Shown: positions 31,257 to 41,109, numbered from the stretch's first letter. The stretch is 64,000 bases of DNA from Chloroflexales bacterium ZM16-3 (GCA_004138175.2 RYFE02000014.1:1-64000), one strand, 5' to 3'. Made by a program: numbers and translations. The notes: a model not told the origin generated them from the letters alone.

Positions 31257-32540
31257 GTCTTGCTCAGCGCGCAGCCGGTGGCGCAGTGTGCCCTGCGGAA
31301 TCTCTACGTCCGCGTAGCAGATCACCTGGTCGCGCGGGATGTCGCGGGTGAGCGTACACCCCTCGGCCAGGCCGATCGGCAGCAGCCCCTCGGCGCGGGC
31401 CACATCGGCATTCTCGCAGAGGCCGTAGGTCATGTAGTGGCCGATGCCGTCAAGGGTTTGCCCGGCCCGCAGGTCTATCTTGGCGGCGGCGATCACCTCC
31501 ACGCTTGGCGGGCTGCTCGGGCGAAGGGCGGCGTCGCCAAAGAGGGCTGCGCGGGCGATTGTGTTTGGCACCTCGAAGTGACAGAGGTGGTAGGGCGTGT
31601 AGAAGCAGTAGAGCGGCCCCTCGCCAAGCTTGTAGAGGTTCAGGTAGTGCTTCATCATCGGGTCGTCGTGGGTGCCGAGGATGAAGACGCCCGGCCCTGG
31701 GCTTGCGCCAACCACGTAGTCCACGATCCCCGGCCCCTCAAGCATCTGCTCTAGCGGGTAGAGCCCGGCCACCTCGCTGATCGGCGTGCCGGTGGGCACC
31801 GTGGGGCCAACCATGCCCCGTTGGGCCACGCGCATCCCGGTTGCGTTGGCCACCACCGCCTGCTCAAACGAGATCTTGCTGCCGTCGGCGAACGATGTGA
31901 CCATGCTCGGCGTCTGGCCCCAGCGCTCCGCGAATCCCTTCTGGGTTGTCGGGTTGCGGTAGGGGTCGTGCAGTCCCTTGATATTCCCGCAGAGGGCCGG
32001 GCGCACGCCGATGCCGCGCACAAACCGATAGAGGTTCATCGTCACGCCAGGCTGGTCGCCGTCCGAGAGGCTGAGGATGACCCCCGCCCGCTGGGCATAT
32101 GTCTGGAGGATGGTGCCGATGGTGGCGTCGAGCTCGGCGCTCATGGTGACGACATGCTTCCCTGCAGCCATCGCAGCCAGGATGATCTCGGCACCGAACT
32201 CGATCGCCCCGGTGATCTCCAGCACAACATCTACACCGTCGGCCTGGCAGACCAGCAGGGCGTCGTCGGTGATCGCGGGGACGCCGGAGGTGATCGCCTG
32301 CTCCAGGGCGGCCCGGCTCTCCACCGCGCGGATGCCATCGCCCGGCACACCGGCGACCTCGTAGGCGGTGCGGGCGCGATCCAGGGTGCGGTTGGCGATA
32401 GCCACCAGGCGCATGCCCTTTGTGTACTGGACGATCTGGCGTGCGGTGCCGCGGGCCATAAACCCGGCCCCGATCATCCCGACCCTGATGGGTCGTCCCT
32501 CGGTCTCGGCGCGCTCAAGCGCGGTGTCGATAAGGATCAT
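31248..32540 (-). CDS. SAF-domain NAD(P)-dependent dehydrogenase
   Basis: 430 residues. The N-terminal Rossmann fold has VGMIGAGFMARGTARQI and VDVVLEITGAIEFGAEIILAAMAAGKHVV, as in homoserine-dehydrogenase-like oxidoreductases. The C-terminus from about residue 340 contains an SAF-type segment (AKIDLRAGQTLDGIGHY...). Related proteins are often next to CDP-glucose pathway genes, and here it ends the row rfbF-lhgO-rfbG-epimerase-dehydrogenase. It probably reduces the 4-keto (or another) group of the CDP-sugar made by RfbG and the epimerase. Substrate is inferred from context only. Confidence 0.72.
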   Translation of the reverse strand: MILIDTALERAETEGRPIRVGMIGAGFMARGTARQIVQYTKGMRLVAIANRTLDRARTAYEVAGVPGDGIRAVESRAALEQAITSGVPAITDDALLVCQADGVDVVLEITGAIEFGAEIILAAMAAGKHVVTMSAELDATIGTILQTYAQRAGVILSLSDGDQPGVTMNLYRFVRGIGVRPALCGNIKGLHDPYRNPTTQKGFAERWGQTPSMVTSFADGSKISFEQAVVANATGMRVAQRGMVGPTVPTGTPISEVAGLYPLEQMLEGPGIVDYVVGASPGPGVFILGTHDDPMMKHYLNLYKLGEGPLYCFYTPYHLCHFEVPNTIARAALFGDAALRPSSPPSVEVIAAAKIDLRAGQTLDGIGHYMTYGLCENADVARAEGLLPIGLAEGCTLTRDIPRDQVICYADVEIPQGTLRHRLRAEQDAL

Positions 32541-32561
32541 GCGAAGTCCTCGGCGATATAC

Positions 32562-32591
32562 CGTAGGGACGCAGCGCGCTGCGTCCCTACG
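32562..32591. repeat. Perfect 30-bp palindrome CGTAGGGACGCAGCG...
   Basis: The palindrome lies in the 78-bp gap between the SAF-domain gene and the epimerase gene, followed by two looser repeats of TACGTGCGTC. It shares the GTAGGGRC edge with the palindromes at 5175-5216 and 23939-23966. Confidence 0.8.
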
Positions 32592-32618
32592 TGCGTCTCT
32601 ACGTGCGTCCTATGTTTG

Positions 32619-33149
32619 TTATCTTTCAAACAGCGGCCAACTCGTATCCTTCGGGCTCATCTCGGTGGGCGGCAGCGGCCACTCGATGTTGAAGGCTGGG
32701 TCGTCGTGACGCACGCCGCCCTCTGCGCTGGGGGTGTAGGCATGGGAGACCTGGTACATTACCTCGACATCATCGGCCAGGGTCTGGAACCCGTGGGCGA
32801 ATCCCTCGGGCACATAGAGGGCGCGCCGGTTCTCTGCGGTGAGCTCGACGCCGATCCAGCGCTTGAAGGAGGGAGAGTCGGGGCGCAGGTCGATAATCAC
32901 GTCGAGGATGGCCCCGCGCACGCAGCGCACCTGCTTGGTCTCGGCGTAGGGGGCGTGCTGGAAGTGCATGCCGCGCAGGGTGCCCTTCGTGCGGTTGTAC
33001 GAGAGATTCATCTGGGCAATGTGCGTGACGAGGCCGCGACTCTCGAACTCATCGGGCGACCACGTGCGGGCAAAGAAACCGCGGTTGTCCTCAAAACGCT
33101 GGAGGTCGATGATGAATGCGCCTACGAGCTCGGTTGGCGTGAAGAACAT
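32619..33149 (-). CDS. RmlC/RfbC-like sugar-nucleotide epimerase
   Basis: A 176-residue cupin of the dTDP-4-dehydrorhamnose 3,5-epimerase family: FEDNRGFFARTW, NLSYNRTKGTLRGMHFQ (the catalytic His is in GMHFQ), VRCVRGAILDVIIDLR, and YVPEGFAHGFQTL. It begins 10 bases after rfbG. With a CDP-glucose 4,6-dehydratase and cytidylyltransferase upstream, the likely substrate is CDP-4-keto-6-deoxyglucose rather than the dTDP form. An epimerase acting at C3 and/or C5 fits a CDP-6-deoxyhexose branch. The dTDP enzyme RmlB is encoded elsewhere in the window. Confidence 0.85.
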   Translation of the reverse strand: MFFTPTELVGAFIIDLQRFEDNRGFFARTWSPDEFESRGLVTHIAQMNLSYNRTKGTLRGMHFQHAPYAETKQVRCVRGAILDVIIDLRPDSPSFKRWIGVELTAENRRALYVPEGFAHGFQTLADDVEVMYQVSHAYTPSAEGGVRHDDPAFNIEWPLPPTEMSPKDTSWPLFER

Positions 33150-33159
33150 GCTGCTACCT

Positions 33160-34233
33160 CTAGCTGTTGTCGGCCAGTCGCGCCATATAGTGCGCGATCT
33201 GCTGCTCTGTGATCATGCGGACATCGTGCCCGTTAAGATACTCCCGATACCAGGTTATTGTCCAGTCGAGGGCCTCGCCCAGGCGTAGCCGGGGGGTCCA
33301 GCCGAGTTGGCTATGCGCCTTGGTGCAGTCGAGGGTGAGCAGCCCCGCCTCGTGCGGGTGCTGTCCGCCGTCATGCGCCCAGCTCGCCCTTGCACCCCAT
33401 GCCCGTACCATATAGTCGAGTACCCAGGCGACTGGCCGGGCGTCCTCGGGCTGCGGGCCAAAGTTCCAGCCCTCGGCGAAGGCTACGCCCCCCGTGTAGA
33501 GGCGCTCGGCCAGGTGCAGGTAGCCGCCCAGGGGCTCGATGACGTGCTGCCAGGGCCGCACGGCTCGCGGGGATCGGATCTGCACCGGCTGGCCCTCGCC
33601 GAACGCCCGCAGGATGTCGGGCACCAGCCGGTCGGCCGACCAGTCGCCGCCGCCGATCACATTGCCTGCTCGCGCGCTGGCCAGAGCCACCCCGTGCTCA
33701 GCGTAGCGGCCTGGCGGAAAGTAGGAGTCGCGGAAGGCTGCTGTCACCAGCTCGGCGCAGCCCTTGCTGCTAGAGTAAGGGTCGTGGCCACCCATCGGGT
33801 CGTCCTCGCGGTAGCCCCAGATCTGCTCGCGGTTCGCGTAGCACTTATCGCTCGTGACGATGACGACGGCCCGCACCCCCGGCGTCCGGCGCACGGCGTC
33901 GAGGAGGTTGGCCGTGCCCATCACATTGGTCGCGTAGGTCTCCAGGGGGTTGGCGTAACTATAGCGCACCAGGGGCTGGGCGGCCAGGTGGAACACCACC
34001 TCGGCCCTGCTCTCGGCTAGAGCAGCCGCGAGCCCGTCGGCGTCGCGCACATCGCCGATCAGGCTGTGCATGCCCTCGGACACGCGGGCCAGTTCGAAGA
34101 GGCTCGGCTCCGTGCCCGGTGCCAGGGCGTAGCCGGTCACCTCCGCGCCGAGGTGCTGTAGCCAGAGGGCGAGCCAGCCGCCTTTGAACCCCGTGTGGCC
34201 GGTGAGGAAGACGCGCCTACCCATCCAGAACAT
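33160..34233 (-). CDS. rfbG: CDP-glucose 4,6-dehydratase
   Basis: A 357-residue extended short-chain dehydrogenase. The NAD motif is GHTGFKGGWLALWL, a hallmark of this family, and the catalytic Y-x-x-x-K is in YSSSKGCAELV. Also visible are VIVTSDKCYANREQIWGYREDDPMGGHDPY and ARAGNVIGGGDW. It converts CDP-glucose to CDP-4-keto-6-deoxyglucose. It lies downstream of rfbF and the LhgO-like gene, with a MITE-like repeat between. The length is normal and the key residues are intact. Confidence 0.95.
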   Translation of the reverse strand: MFWMGRRVFLTGHTGFKGGWLALWLQHLGAEVTGYALAPGTEPSLFELARVSEGMHSLIGDVRDADGLAAALAESRAEVVFHLAAQPLVRYSYANPLETYATNVMGTANLLDAVRRTPGVRAVVIVTSDKCYANREQIWGYREDDPMGGHDPYSSSKGCAELVTAAFRDSYFPPGRYAEHGVALASARAGNVIGGGDWSADRLVPDILRAFGEGQPVQIRSPRAVRPWQHVIEPLGGYLHLAERLYTGGVAFAEGWNFGPQPEDARPVAWVLDYMVRAWGARASWAHDGGQHPHEAGLLTLDCTKAHSQLGWTPRLRLGEALDWTITWYREYLNGHDVRMITEQQIAHYMARLADNS

Positions 34234-34280
34234 CGGCCAATGCCTTTCTGCGCTGCGGCAAAGCTCCGCATAGGGCTGTT

Positions 34281-34394
34281 GCCAAAAGCATAAGTAACGC
34301 TGTCACCCTGAGCGAAGCGAAGGGTCCCGGTCGGGATTCTTCGCTTCGCTCAGAATGACAGGACGCCTCACAGCGTTACTTCTGCAGTACTGCC
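34281..34394. repeat. MITE-like palindromic element, copy 1
   Basis: An imperfect palindrome of about 110 bp has the ends AAGTAACGCTGT / ACAGCGTTACTT and the inner arms CTGAGCGAAGCGAAG / CTTCGCTTCGCTCAG around CCCGGTCGGG. It fills most of the 234-bp gap between rfbG and the LhgO-like gene. Copies 2 and 3 are at 42887-43003 and 46904-47005. Confidence 0.85.
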
Positions 34395-34467
34395 AAAAAA
34401 GCCACATGTTGTGCCCATATGCCAGCGGGGCTGGCACATGGCGGCACTACAAACAACCAGCACGAGA

Positions 34468-35679
34468 TCACCGTGCCGTGCGGCGCTCGGGCGCGGGGAT
34501 GCGCTCGACGATGGCTTTACCTATCTCGATCGATGCGGTCGCCGCCGGCGATGGCGCGTTACAGATATGGATCGAACGCCCGCTATCGATGATCACAAAG
34601 TCGTCCATCAGCGTGCCGTCGCGCATCAGCGCCTGGGCGCGCACACCTGCGTGGGTCGGCACCACATCCTGGGGCCGAATCTCCGGGATGATCCGCTGCA
34701 TGCTGCGCACAAACAGCGCCTTGCTGGCCGAGCGCAGCATCTCCTTCATCCCCTCGCCCATATATTTGCCAGCCAGCTTCCAGAAGGCCGGGTAGCTCAA
34801 CACCTCGCCCAGGTCGCGCAGGTCGATATCGGTCTTCTTATAGCCCTCGCGCTTGAGGGCCAGCACCGCGTTCGGTCCGGCGTGAACCGTCCCGTCGATC
34901 ATGCGGGTGAAGTGGACGCCCAGGAATGGGAAGTTCGGGTTCGGCACCGGGTAGATCAGCGCCTTCACCAGATGGCGCTTCTCGGGCACCAGCTCATAAT
35001 ACTCGCCACGGAAGGGGATGATCTTCATGTTGGTGCGCGCGCCCGCCATATTGGCCACGCGGTCGCTGTGCAGGCCCGCGCAGTTGATCAGGTAGTGCGC
35101 CTGCATCTTCCCCTTGCTGGTCTTCACCGTCACTGTATCGCCACGCTCGCGCACCGAGCGCACCCGCGTATTGAGGTAAAGCTCACCACCCTGCGCCTCG
35201 ACGATCCGGGCGTAGGCTTCGCTCACCTCGGTGTAGTTGACGATCCCGGTGCTCGGGATGTAGATTCCGGCGACGGCTTTCACGTGGGGCTCGCGCTCGC
35301 GGATCTGCTCGGGGCCGATCTTCTGGGCATCCAGGCCGTTGGCCAGGGCGCGCTGGTAGAGACCCTCCAGCCGCTCCAGCTCATTCTTGGCGGTGGCGAC
35401 AATCAGCTTGCCGCACACCTCGTAGGCGATCCCCTGCTCCTGACAGAACGCCACCATCGAGCGCTGCCCCGCGTGGGCGAACATCGCCTTCATGCTGCCC
35501 GGCTTATAGTAGACCCCGGCGTGGATCACGCCGCTGTTATTGCCAGTCTGGTGGGCCGCCCAGTGCGACTCCTTCTCGCAGACGGCGATCTTTGCCTGAG
35601 GGTGCTGCTTCCCGAGGGCCATGGCCGTAGAGAGGCCGACGATCCCTCCGCCGACGATCAGATAGTCATAGGTTGGCAT
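34468..35679 (-). CDS. lhgO: L-2-hydroxyglutarate oxidase-like FAD enzyme
   Basis: A 403-residue protein of the DAO flavoprotein fold. The dinucleotide motif is YLIVGGGIVGLSTAMAL, followed by FHQTGNNSGVIHAGVYYKPGSMKA-like sequence (here AAHQTGNNSGVIHAGVYY), typical of LhgO. Further matches are YLINCAGLHSDRVA, PFRGEYYEL and PTHAGVRAQAL. LhgO oxidises L-2-hydroxyglutarate to 2-oxoglutarate and feeds the quinone pool. It sits 10 bases after rfbF and in the same direction as rfbG, which suggests either a sugar-oxidation role here or a chance housekeeping gene within the operon. The family call is firm; the substrate in this setting is not. Confidence 0.88.
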   Translation of the reverse strand: MPTYDYLIVGGGIVGLSTAMALGKQHPQAKIAVCEKESHWAAHQTGNNSGVIHAGVYYKPGSMKAMFAHAGQRSMVAFCQEQGIAYEVCGKLIVATAKNELERLEGLYQRALANGLDAQKIGPEQIREREPHVKAVAGIYIPSTGIVNYTEVSEAYARIVEAQGGELYLNTRVRSVRERGDTVTVKTSKGKMQAHYLINCAGLHSDRVANMAGARTNMKIIPFRGEYYELVPEKRHLVKALIYPVPNPNFPFLGVHFTRMIDGTVHAGPNAVLALKREGYKKTDIDLRDLGEVLSYPAFWKLAGKYMGEGMKEMLRSASKALFVRSMQRIIPEIRPQDVVPTHAGVRAQALMRDGTLMDDFVIIDSGRSIHICNAPSPAATASIEIGKAIVERIPAPERRTAR

Positions 35680-35688
35680 GGTAGGTGC

Positions 35689-36471
35689 TTAGCTCCAGAT
35701 CTTCCAGGGTGCGCGTCCGCTCTGCCAGAGATCTTCGAGGTAGTTTTTATCGCGCAGGGTGTCCATGGGTTGCCAGAAGCCGTGGTGGCGGTAGGCGGCT
35801 AGTTGGCCCTCGTGTGCCAGGCGCTCAAGCGGCTCGCGCTCCCAGACTGTGTTGTCGTTATCGATATAGGTGAGGGTACCTGGCTCTAGCACAAAGAACC
35901 CGCCGTTCACATAAGCACCCTCGCCGCCGCCAGGGGGCTTCTCCTTGAAGGTCTCCACGCAGTTTTGTGTCTCGCCAAGGGTGAACGCGCCAAATCGGCC
36001 CGGCGGCTGCACCGCCGTGAGCGTGGCCAGACGGCCCTGGGCTCGGTGGTAGGCCACCAGCGCGGTGATATCGACATCGCCCACGCCATCGCCGTAGGTC
36101 AGGCAGAAGGTGCCGCTCCCCAGGTGCTCGCGCACCCGCCGCAGGCGCCCGCCGGTCATCGTTGTCTCGCCGGTGTCGATCAACGTCACCAGCCATGGCT
36201 CGGTGGCTGCGCGGTGAACCTGCATGCTGTTATCGCGCATGTCGAAGGTGATATCGGCGGTGTGCAGGAAGTAGTTGGCGAAGTACTCTTTGATCATGTA
36301 GCCCTTGTACCCGCAGCAGATCACGAAGTCGTTGATCCCGTGGGCCGAGTAGGTCTTCATGATGTGCCAGAGGATGGGCTTGCCGCCGATCTCAACCATC
36401 GGCTTGGGCCGGATGGCGCTCTCCTCGCTGATCCGTGTGCCGTAGCCTCCGGCGAGGATCACTGCTTTCAT
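35689..36471 (-). CDS. rfbF: Glucose-1-phosphate cytidylyltransferase
   Basis: 260 residues. The nucleotidyltransferase start is [39 protein letters not shown], matching RfbF. Then come [32 protein letters not shown] (metal-binding aspartates) and [23 protein letters not shown]-type sequence. It makes CDP-glucose from CTP and glucose-1-phosphate, the first step toward the CDP-4-keto-6-deoxyglucose made by RfbG. No ddhC-type dehydrase gene is present, so a 3,6-dideoxyhexose is not the expected product. Confidence 0.96.
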   Translation of the reverse strand: MKAVILAGGYGTRISEESAIRPKPMVEIGGKPILWHIMKTYSAHGINDFVICCGYKGYMIKEYFANYFLHTADITFDMRDNSMQVHRAATEPWLVTLIDTGETTMTGGRLRRVREHLGSGTFCLTYGDGVGDVDITALVAYHRAQGRLATLTAVQPPGRFGAFTLGETQNCVETFKEKPPGGGEGAYVNGGFFVLEPGTLTYIDNDNTVWEREPLERLAHEGQLAAYRHHGFWQPMDTLRDKNYLEDLWQSGRAPWKIWS

Positions 36472-36490
36472 GTTGGCTCCACATCAACAG

Positions 36491-36538
36491 ACAGAGGTGC
36501 CTGCACGGAGGGCGTTGCCCTCCGTGCAGGCACCTCTG

Positions 36539-36539
<1 letters not shown>
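36491..36539. terminator. Perfect 23-bp hairpin between UDP-xylose synthase and rfbF genes
   Basis: ACAGAGGTGCCTGCACGGAG begins a 23-bp stem (36491-36513 with 36517-36539, 3-base loop). It touches the stop codon of the minus-strand gene to its right and may end that transcript or protect its 3' end. No T-run follows on the minus strand, so rho-independent termination is uncertain. Confidence 0.55.
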
Positions 36540-37489
<950 letters not shown>

Positions 37490-37756
37490 ATGAATCTCCT
37501 CTTCCTGTGCGGTCATTCCGCCCAGGCCCGTTTCTGTGTCGCAGCCTACTCTATCGTGCCTCGGTGAATGCCCGATGAGGCTTATGGCGCGCTGCGCTAT
37601 CGAGATCGTCACCTCGATCTATTTCCATTGTACACGACGCTTTCTTCTGTGCCATACTACGGCGCTCTTCTGGCGCTTCAGCAGCCCTCAGAGCACCTCA
37701 TGGTACAATCCCTCGCAGTACTCAGCGTATGTTGCTGTTTGGTGCCGCGCCTTTTG

Positions 37757-37791
37757 CCTGTACCCTGTACCCTGTACCCTGTACCCTGTAC
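37757..37791. repeat. Heptanucleotide tandem repeat, five units of CCTGTAC
   Basis: Five perfect 7-bp units lie just before the ATG of the aminotransferase gene, where a ribosome site would be expected. The same unit in reverse complement (GTACAGG) occurs at 55454-55481. The surrounding 37490-37801 gap holds no supported gene. Confidence 0.88.
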
Positions 37792-37801
37792 CCTTGCTCT
37801 G

Positions 37802-38938
37802 ATGAGACACTTGATGCAATCTCCCGCTGTTCCATTTGGCGATCTGCGCCGCCAGAGCGCTGCTTTGCGCGCCGAGCTCGACGCGGCTGTGTCCCGCGTG
37901 ATCGCCAGCGGCTGGTATATCCTTGGCCGTGAGGTCGCATCCTTCGAGGAAGAGTTTGCCGCCTACTGCGGCGCTGCCCATTGCGTCGGCGTGGCCAGCG
38001 GGGCCGAGGCGCTCTACCTGGCGCTGGCCGCCCTCGATGTTGGCCCCGGCGCTGAGGTGATCACGGTCGCGAACGCCTGCATGTATCAGGTGGTCGCTAT
38101 CCTCCAGACGGGCGCGCGTCCGGTGCTGGTCGATGTTGATCCAGCCACGCACACGATGGACCCACAGCTCCTCGCGGCGGCGATCTCGCCGCGCACGCGG
38201 GCGATCATGCCGGTACATCTCTTCGGCCGCCTCGCCGATATGCCTGCGATTATGGCGATCGCCGATCACCACGGCATCCCGGTGGTCGAGGACGCCGCCC
38301 AAGCCCACGGCGCATTGCTGGACGATGCCGGTGGCCGTCCGCGCCGCGCCGGTGCCTGGGGCACGCTCGCCTGCTTCAGCTTCTACCCCTCGAAGAACCT
38401 CGGCGCGCTCGGCGATGGCGGCGCGCTGACAACGAGCGACCCCGATCTCGCCGCTCGGCTGCGCCGCCTGCGTATGTATGGCTGGGGCAGCAAGTACCAC
38501 ACTGCTGAGTCTGGGGGCCGCAACTCGCGTCTAGATGAGCTACAGGCCGCCCTGCTCCGGGTGAAGCTGGGCTACCTGGACTCTGGCAATGCGGCCCGCC
38601 GTGAGCGGGCCGCCTGGTATGCCGAACTGCTCGCCGACACGCCCCTGATCCTCCCCGCCGATTACCCCGGCCACGTCTACCACCTCTATGTGGTCGAGTC
38701 GGCGCGGCGCGATGTCCTGCGCGCACACCTGCAATCTGTCGGCGTCGGCTGCGATGTCCACTACCCCGAGCCGGTTCATCTCCAGTCGGCCTACGCTGAC
38801 CTTGGCTATGCGCCCGGCAGCCTGTCCCATACCGAGGCTCTGGCTGGCCGTATCCTCTCGCTGCCGATGTTCCCCGAGCTGAGCCGCGCTGAGGTTGAGA
38901 TCGTGTCTTCCGCCGTTATCGAGGGGCTATCCCGATGA
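37802..38938 (+). CDS. DegT/DnrJ/EryC1-family sugar aminotransferase
   Basis: 378 residues from ATG 37802 (ATG 37814 also possible). The family motifs are [48 protein letters not shown] and the PLP lysine in CFSFYPSKNLGALGDGG. It ends in VGCDVHYPEPVHLQSAY. These enzymes transaminate 3-keto or 4-keto sugar nucleotides. It overlaps the next gene by ATGA. Its position next to an SDR and rmlB suggests an amino-sugar route starting from dTDP-4-keto-6-deoxyglucose, such as 3-amino or 4-amino-6-deoxyhexose. The heptad repeat replaces an ordinary leader. Confidence 0.92.
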   Translation: MRHLMQSPAVPFGDLRRQSAALRAELDAAVSRVIASGWYILGREVASFEEEFAAYCGAAHCVGVASGAEALYLALAALDVGPGAEVITVANACMYQVVAILQTGARPVLVDVDPATHTMDPQLLAAAISPRTRAIMPVHLFGRLADMPAIMAIADHHGIPVVEDAAQAHGALLDDAGGRPRRAGAWGTLACFSFYPSKNLGALGDGGALTTSDPDLAARLRRLRMYGWGSKYHTAESGGRNSRLDELQAALLRVKLGYLDSGNAARRERAAWYAELLADTPLILPADYPGHVYHLYVVESARRDVLRAHLQSVGVGCDVHYPEPVHLQSAYADLGYAPGSLSHTEALAGRILSLPMFPELSRAEVEIVSSAVIEGLSR

Positions 38939-39939
38939 TCGATGCGCATCCCATCGCCGAGCACTTCGCCGGTGCCCACGTCCTGATCACCGGTGGCCTC
39001 GGCTTCATCGGGGCGAACCTGGCCCGCCGCCTTGTTGATCTTGGCTCAGAGGTGACGCTGGTCGACTCGCTGATCCCCGAGTATGGCGGCAACTTGTACA
39101 ACATCAGCGGCTTTGAGGATCGCGTGCGGGTTAACATCGCCGATGTCCGCGATGAGCATTCTATGAACTACCTTGTCCAGGGCAAGGATTACCTGTTTAA
39201 CCTGGCTGGACAGACCAGCCACATGGACTCGATGCGCGATCCCTACACCGACCTGGAGATCAATGGTCGCGCCCAGCTCTCCATCCTGGAGGCTTGTCAC
39301 AAACATAACTCGGGCGTTAAGATCGTCTATGCCAGCACCCGCCAGATCTATGGAAAGCCCGACTACCTGCCGGTGGATGAGCGCCACCTGCTGCACCCCA
39401 CCGATGTCAATGGCATCAACAAGATGGCCGGCGAGTGGTATCACATTCTCTATAACAATGTCTATGGGGTGCGCGCCTGTGCCTTGCGCCTGACCAATAC
39501 CTATGGCCCGCGCATGCGTGTGAAGGACGCTCGCCAGACCTTTCTTGGCATCTGGATCAAGAATCTGCTCGATGGTGTGCCCATCCAGATCTGGGGCGAC
39601 GGTATGCAGATCCGCGATTTCACCTATGTCGATGACTGTGTGGAAGCCCTTCTGCTGGCGGCCTCCACACCGAGCGCCCACGGCCAGATCTTCAACCTCG
39701 GCAGCGACGAGACGATCAATCTGAAGAACCTAGCCGCCTTGGTGGTTGATATCGCCGGTGCCGGTAGCTATGAGATCATCCCCTTCCCGGCCGACCGTAA
39801 GCCGATCGATATCGGTGACTACTACGGCGACTACCGATTTATCCAGGGCCGCCTCGGCTGGCGTCCCTCCGTTGGCCTGCGCGATGGCCTGGCCCGCACG
39901 ATTGCCTTCTATCGCGAGAATAAGCAGTTTTATTGGTGA
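38935..39939 (+). CDS. NAD-dependent epimerase/dehydratase (extended SDR)
   Basis: 334 residues, coupled to the aminotransferase by an ATGA overlap. The N-terminal motif is LITGGLGFIGANLARRLVDLG, then [47 protein letters not shown] and WGDGMQIRDFTYVDDCVEALLLA. At the usual Y-x-x-x-K position the sequence is NGINK (Asn159, Lys163), so the catalytic tyrosine is absent or supplied from elsewhere. The family covers 4-epimerases and 4,6-dehydratases. The exact reaction is unknown. Confidence 0.85.
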   Translation: MIDAHPIAEHFAGAHVLITGGLGFIGANLARRLVDLGSEVTLVDSLIPEYGGNLYNISGFEDRVRVNIADVRDEHSMNYLVQGKDYLFNLAGQTSHMDSMRDPYTDLEINGRAQLSILEACHKHNSGVKIVYASTRQIYGKPDYLPVDERHLLHPTDVNGINKMAGEWYHILYNNVYGVRACALRLTNTYGPRMRVKDARQTFLGIWIKNLLDGVPIQIWGDGMQIRDFTYVDDCVEALLLAASTPSAHGQIFNLGSDETINLKNLAALVVDIAGAGSYEIIPFPADRKPIDIGDYYGDYRFIQGRLGWRPSVGLRDGLARTIAFYRENKQFYW

Positions 39940-39948
39940 GGGATACAC

Positions 39949-40959
39949 ATGCAAAACCTACTCGTCACCGGCGGGGCCGGCTTCATCGGCTCGAACTTCG
40001 TCCACTATATGCTGGACAAGTACCCCGCATACAAGATCGTCGTCTATGATGCGCTTACCTACGCCGGTCGTATGGAGAACCTGGAGCGCGCCACAGATAA
40101 CCCGCAGCTGGCCTTTGTGCGCGGCGACATCTGCGACATTGACGCTGTGCGCGCCACTGTGGACGCGCATAAGATTGACACGATCATCAACTTTGCCGCC
40201 GAGACCCACGTCGACCGCTCGATCCTCGCTCCCGATGCGGTCGTCCGCACCAATGTCAACGGCACATGGGCGCTGCTGGAAGTTGCCCGCGAGCGCCAAC
40301 TGGAGCGCTTCCACCAGATCAGCACCGATGAGGTCTATGGGGCGATCCCCGAGCCACAGCGCTCCAAAGAGGGCGATCCGCTGGAGCCGCGTAGCCCCTA
40401 CTCGGCCAGCAAAGCTGGTGCCGAGCACCTCGTTTATGCCTACTTCGTCACCTATGGCCTGCCAGTGACGACGACCCGTGGCTCGAATAATATCGGCCCC
40501 TTCCACTACCCCGAAAAGGCCGTCCCGCTCTTCGCCACGAACGCGATCGACGATATCCCGCTGCCGATCTATGGCGACGGGCGTCAGGTGCGCGACTATC
40601 AGTTTGTCCTCGACCACTGCGAGGGCATCGATCTCGTGCTACACAGCGGTCAGCTCGGCGAAATCTACAATGTTGGCACCGAGGTCGAGACGCCGAATAT
40701 CGAGATGGCCCGCAAGATCCTCGATATCCTCGGCAAGCCCCACAGCCTGCTCCAGCACGTCACTGATCGTGCCGGGCACGACCGGCGCTACGCCCTGGAC
40801 TGTAGCAAGCTGCGCGCGCTCGGCTGGCGCTCGCGTCACAGCTTCGACGCCGCTCTGGAGCGTACGGTGTGTTGGTATGTCGAGAACGAGTCTTGGTGGC
40901 GTCCGATCAAGTCCGGCGAGTATCTAGAGTATTACAAGACGCAGTACGGCGGGCGGTAA
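39949..40959 (+). CDS. rmlB: dTDP-glucose 4,6-dehydratase
   Basis: 336 residues: VTGGAGFIGSNFVHYMLDKYP, DALTYAGRMENL, FAAETHVDRSI, QISTDEVYG, YSASKAGAEHLVYAY (Y-x-x-x-K) and GSNNIGPFHYPEKAVPLFATNAI. All match RmlB. It turns dTDP-glucose into dTDP-4-keto-6-deoxyglucose. No rmlA, rmlC or rmlD is in the window, so either they lie elsewhere or this product feeds the adjacent aminotransferase. It starts 9 bases after the SDR gene. The following 590-bp gap (40960-41553) has no gene. Confidence 0.95.
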   Translation: MQNLLVTGGAGFIGSNFVHYMLDKYPAYKIVVYDALTYAGRMENLERATDNPQLAFVRGDICDIDAVRATVDAHKIDTIINFAAETHVDRSILAPDAVVRTNVNGTWALLEVARERQLERFHQISTDEVYGAIPEPQRSKEGDPLEPRSPYSASKAGAEHLVYAYFVTYGLPVTTTRGSNNIGPFHYPEKAVPLFATNAIDDIPLPIYGDGRQVRDYQFVLDHCEGIDLVLHSGQLGEIYNVGTEVETPNIEMARKILDILGKPHSLLQHVTDRAGHDRRYALDCSKLRALGWRSRHSFDAALERTVCWYVENESWWRPIKSGEYLEYYKTQYGGR

Positions 40960-41028
40960 GCTGCGCTCTCTAAAGGACGGTGTCGCGCCCGGCGGCTCAA
41001 TCTGTAGCTACGGTTCTGCAAAGGCTGC

Positions 41029-41109
41029 CTGCGCGGCATCCGCCAGCCCGCTCAGGCGTGCTTCGCTGACCGTAGCCCGCCCGTTTACGGGCCGGGCGCT
41101 TGGGGTGAC
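41029..41109. repeat. 80-bp intergenic repeat, copy B
   Basis: This is the related copy of 14198-14277, sharing the 26-bp block 41073-41098 with its GCCCGCCCG/CGGGCCGGGC palindrome. Further along the same gap, a GCAGGCTGGAAGCCTGCG palindrome lies near 41202. Nothing in the 40960-41553 gap looks coding. Confidence 0.7.

Noticed and set aside
31821-33212. 463-residue open frame on the plus strand
   Set aside because: It is antisense to the SAF-domain dehydrogenase and the epimerase and shows no recognisable motif.
34411-35802. 463-residue open frame on the plus strand
   Set aside because: It mirrors the LhgO-like gene and part of rfbF; no ribosome site or domain is seen.
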